Shown here piece after piece: positions 5,776-7,296 of a stretch of 7,296 nt of DNA. The stretch spans positions 1-7,296 of the forward strand of contig JAUWYD010000051.1 of the NCBI GenBank assembly GCA_030616025.1, read 5' to 3'. Position numbers and translations under genes: made by a program. The first letter of the stretch is position 1; every line of letters starts with the position of its first letter. The notes beneath the pieces are model-generated. The model did not search any database and was not told the DNA's origin. It was given only the letters and a program-made list of their open reading frames with translations. This DNA comes from Chloroflexota bacterium (GTDB lineage Bacteria; Chloroflexota; Anaerolineae; UBA7937; B3-Chlor).

Positions 5776-7296
5776 TCATTGGATTCCACCGATCTCGCCT
5801 CCCAGCTCCAGGCCTGCCTTGACCAAGGGATCTTCAGCAATCGACCGCATCTCGTCGGCACGCTGTGGATCCTGCCTGCCCGCACTGGGCGCCAGGATGC
5901 ATTTGACACGGTAGGTCTGTCCCATGATCTTACTGATATCGTCTTCGACAAGCTTCCGGGACCGATCCTCCTCGAGTTTTTCTTTGTGAAAGGGGTAGCG
6001 CGCCCGGAGAGTAACCACGTCGCCTTCCACCGACGTAGGCGGACAGTCCCTGATCACAGCCTCCACATGCCTGTTGCTGGTCTTTATCGCTGCCAGGATC
6101 TCAGTCCAATGGTCCTCCAGTCTCTTGAGAGGCATCGCTTTGCCTTCCGAAGCAACCGCACCTGGATGCTCTTTCACGCTTGCGGGCGCTGGTTTTACAT
6201 CAGCCTCCTGGGAGACTCGGCTTGGGCGACGCTCGACCTGGCCGGATATGGTCTTCTCTTCCTTCGTCCGCCCCGGGGGCTTCTTCCCAGGCGCTGAATG
6301 ACTCGTGGCCGGAGATTCCATGTCCAGTTCTGGCGGAAAGGTGGCTTCTACGAAGGCCAGTTCCAAGGGCAATTGAGGTCGTGATGCATCCCTGACATCC
6401 GTTGTGGCTTGGTTGAAAAGCTTGATCGTGGACACCAACCTGTCCAGCGTGAAAGACTTCGCTTGATGGGCCATCTCAGTCCGTTGCTCCTCCGTCAAGT
6501 AGGAGGGACCATGGGTGGTGGTCTTGATCAACAGGAGGCCCCGCAGGTATTCCAGGAGTTCTTTGCTGAGTTGGCGGGGATCTGCTCCATCGGCGATGGC
6601 TTTGCCTAACTGACCCAGCCCGGCGGCCACGTCGCAAGACGCCAGGTGGTCGACCAAGTCCTTTACCGCCTGGGAGGAGACTGTGCCCAGCATGGTCTGC
6701 ACTTGCGCCAGAGTGATCTCCCCCCCACCATAGGAGGAAAGCTGATCGAGGAGGCTTTCCGCGTCACGCATGCTCCCTGTGGATTGTCGGGCAACAAGAT
6801 CCAGAGCGCCCTCTTCCACCTCCAATCCCTCGTGAGCAGCGATGTTCCGCAGTCGGGCCATCATGTCCTCGAGGGGAATGGGGCGGAAGTGGAAGCGCTG
6901 GCAACGAGAAAGAACAGTTGCAGGGATCTTGTGCGGTTCCGTGGTGGCCAGGACCAGGATCGCGTGGGATGGGGGTTCCTCCAGGGTCTTCAGCAGGGCG
7001 TTGAACGCCGAACCGGAGAGCATGTGTACCTCATCTATGATGTAGAACTTGTGTCTTGCCACACTCGGGGCGAAGTTGATCTTCTCTCTGAGGTCCCTTA
7101 TGTCATCTACGCCGGTATGAGAGGCGGCGTCTATCTCGATGAGATCGATGGCTCCGCCCTCGTCTATCGCCTCACACATCAGGCACTCATTGCAGGGTCT
7201 GTCGACCTTGTCCCCCAAGCAATTCACCGCCTTGGCCAGGATGCGAGCCGTTGTTGTCTTTCCGGTTCCCCTTGGTCCGCTGAACAAGTAAGCGTG
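5776..7296 (-). CDS. dnaX: DNA polymerase III subunit gamma/tau (5' truncated by window)
   Basis: 506 residues are visible, starting at HAYLFSGPRG, so roughly the first 40 lie beyond the window. DnaX is the AAA+ motor of the clamp loader at the replication fork. Counting from the first visible residue: Walker A GPRGTGKT (7-14), zinc-binding Cys 26, 35, 38 and 41, Walker B FYIIDEVH (84-91), sensor 1 LATTEPHK (116-123), SRC arginine-finger motif (130-132) and sensor 2 GSMRDAESLLDQ (174-185). The collar domain follows to about 320. A charged, Pro/Ala-rich linker (about 325-388) leads to a C-terminal domain from RLEDHWTEIL (392-401) to about 467. This resembles the tau tail found in many non-proteobacteria. 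I see no A-rich slippery heptamer in frame, so no evidence for a shorter gamma product. It is the upstream member of the dnaX-ybaB-recR cluster. Confidence 0.97.
   Translation of the reverse strand, partial: HAYLFSGPRGTGKTTTARILAKAVNCLGDKVDRPCNECLMCEAIDEGGAIDLIEIDAASHTGVDDIRDLREKINFAPSVARHKFYIIDEVHMLSGSAFNALLKTLEEPPSHAILVLATTEPHKIPATVLSRCQRFHFRPIPLEDMMARLRNIAAHEGLEVEEGALDLVARQSTGSMRDAESLLDQLSSYGGGEITLAQVQTMLGTVSSQAVKDLVDHLASCDVAAGLGQLGKAIADGADPRQLSKELLEYLRGLLLIKTTTHGPSYLTEEQRTEMAHQAKSFTLDRLVSTIKLFNQATTDVRDASRPQLPLELAFVEATFPPELDMESPATSHSAPGKKPPGRTKEEKTISGQVERRPSRVSQEADVKPAPASVKEHPGAVASEGKAMPLKRLEDHWTEILAAIKTSNRHVEAVIRDCPPTSVEGDVVTLRARYPFHKEKLEEDRSRKLVEDDISKIMGQTYRVKCILAPSAGRQDPQRADEMRSIAEDPLVKAGLELGGEIGGIQ

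Noticed and set aside
5970..6000. A-rich stretch in dnaX with a purine-rich GAGGAGG next to it, as a possible programmed frameshift
   Set aside because: The run reads GAA AAA CTC in frame, not a slippery heptamer, and it lies near the end of the tau domain rather than after the AAA+ core.
5635..6297. 220-codon open frame on the plus strand
   Set aside because: It is antisense to the conserved dnaX C-terminal region and ybaB, with no recognisable domain; the opposite strand fully explains it.

Overview
The window reads as an ordinary chromosomal segment of a free-living bacterium, by eye about 55-60% G+C, with tightly packed genes. My best guess at lineage is Chloroflexota (Anaerolineae-like). 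The RodZ-like membrane protein carries a Thr/Pro linker of the TPTNTPSPTSTAT type that is very common in that group, and the dnaX C-terminal domain also looks right for it. This is an inference from protein style, not a phylogenetic result.

Layout. Positions 1-2245 (+ strand) hold the 3' part of a zinc/manganese-type ABC importer operon. In order these are the end of the substrate-binding protein (znuA-like, cut by the left edge), the ATPase (znuC-like) and the membrane permease (znuB-like, overlapping the ATPase gene by ATGA). Positions 2246-2458 are a convergent spacer without a convincing gene. Positions 2459-7296 (- strand) hold five genes transcribed right to left: dnaX (cut by the right edge), ybaB/ebfC, recR, a rodZ-like gene and rimO. 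recR starts one base after the ybaB stop codon, and rimO starts eight bases after the rodZ-like stop. The dnaX-ybaB gap is 119 bp and the recR-rodZ gap is 77 bp. A single long transcript is plausible.

How the genes work together. The + strand genes form one importer: a metal-binding receptor, a channel and a motor. The - strand run joins the widely conserved dnaX-ybaB-recR trio (clamp loader, nucleoid protein, recombination mediator) to a rodZ-like/rimO pair (cell-shape membrane protein, ribosomal protein S12 modification). In other bacteria such a pair often sits beside pgsA, cinA and recA.

Several start codons are not ATG: GTG for znuC and ybaB, TTG for the rodZ-like gene. Each is supported by a good Shine-Dalgarno sequence. 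I see no mobile element, CRISPR array, tRNA, rRNA, integrase or toxin-antitoxin pair, and no evidence of a previously undescribed system. The points worth a second look are small: a Ser where the metal-binding receptor normally has an Asp ligand, hairpins at two gene ends, a possible alternative-pairing element between dnaX and ybaB, and the joined gene order.
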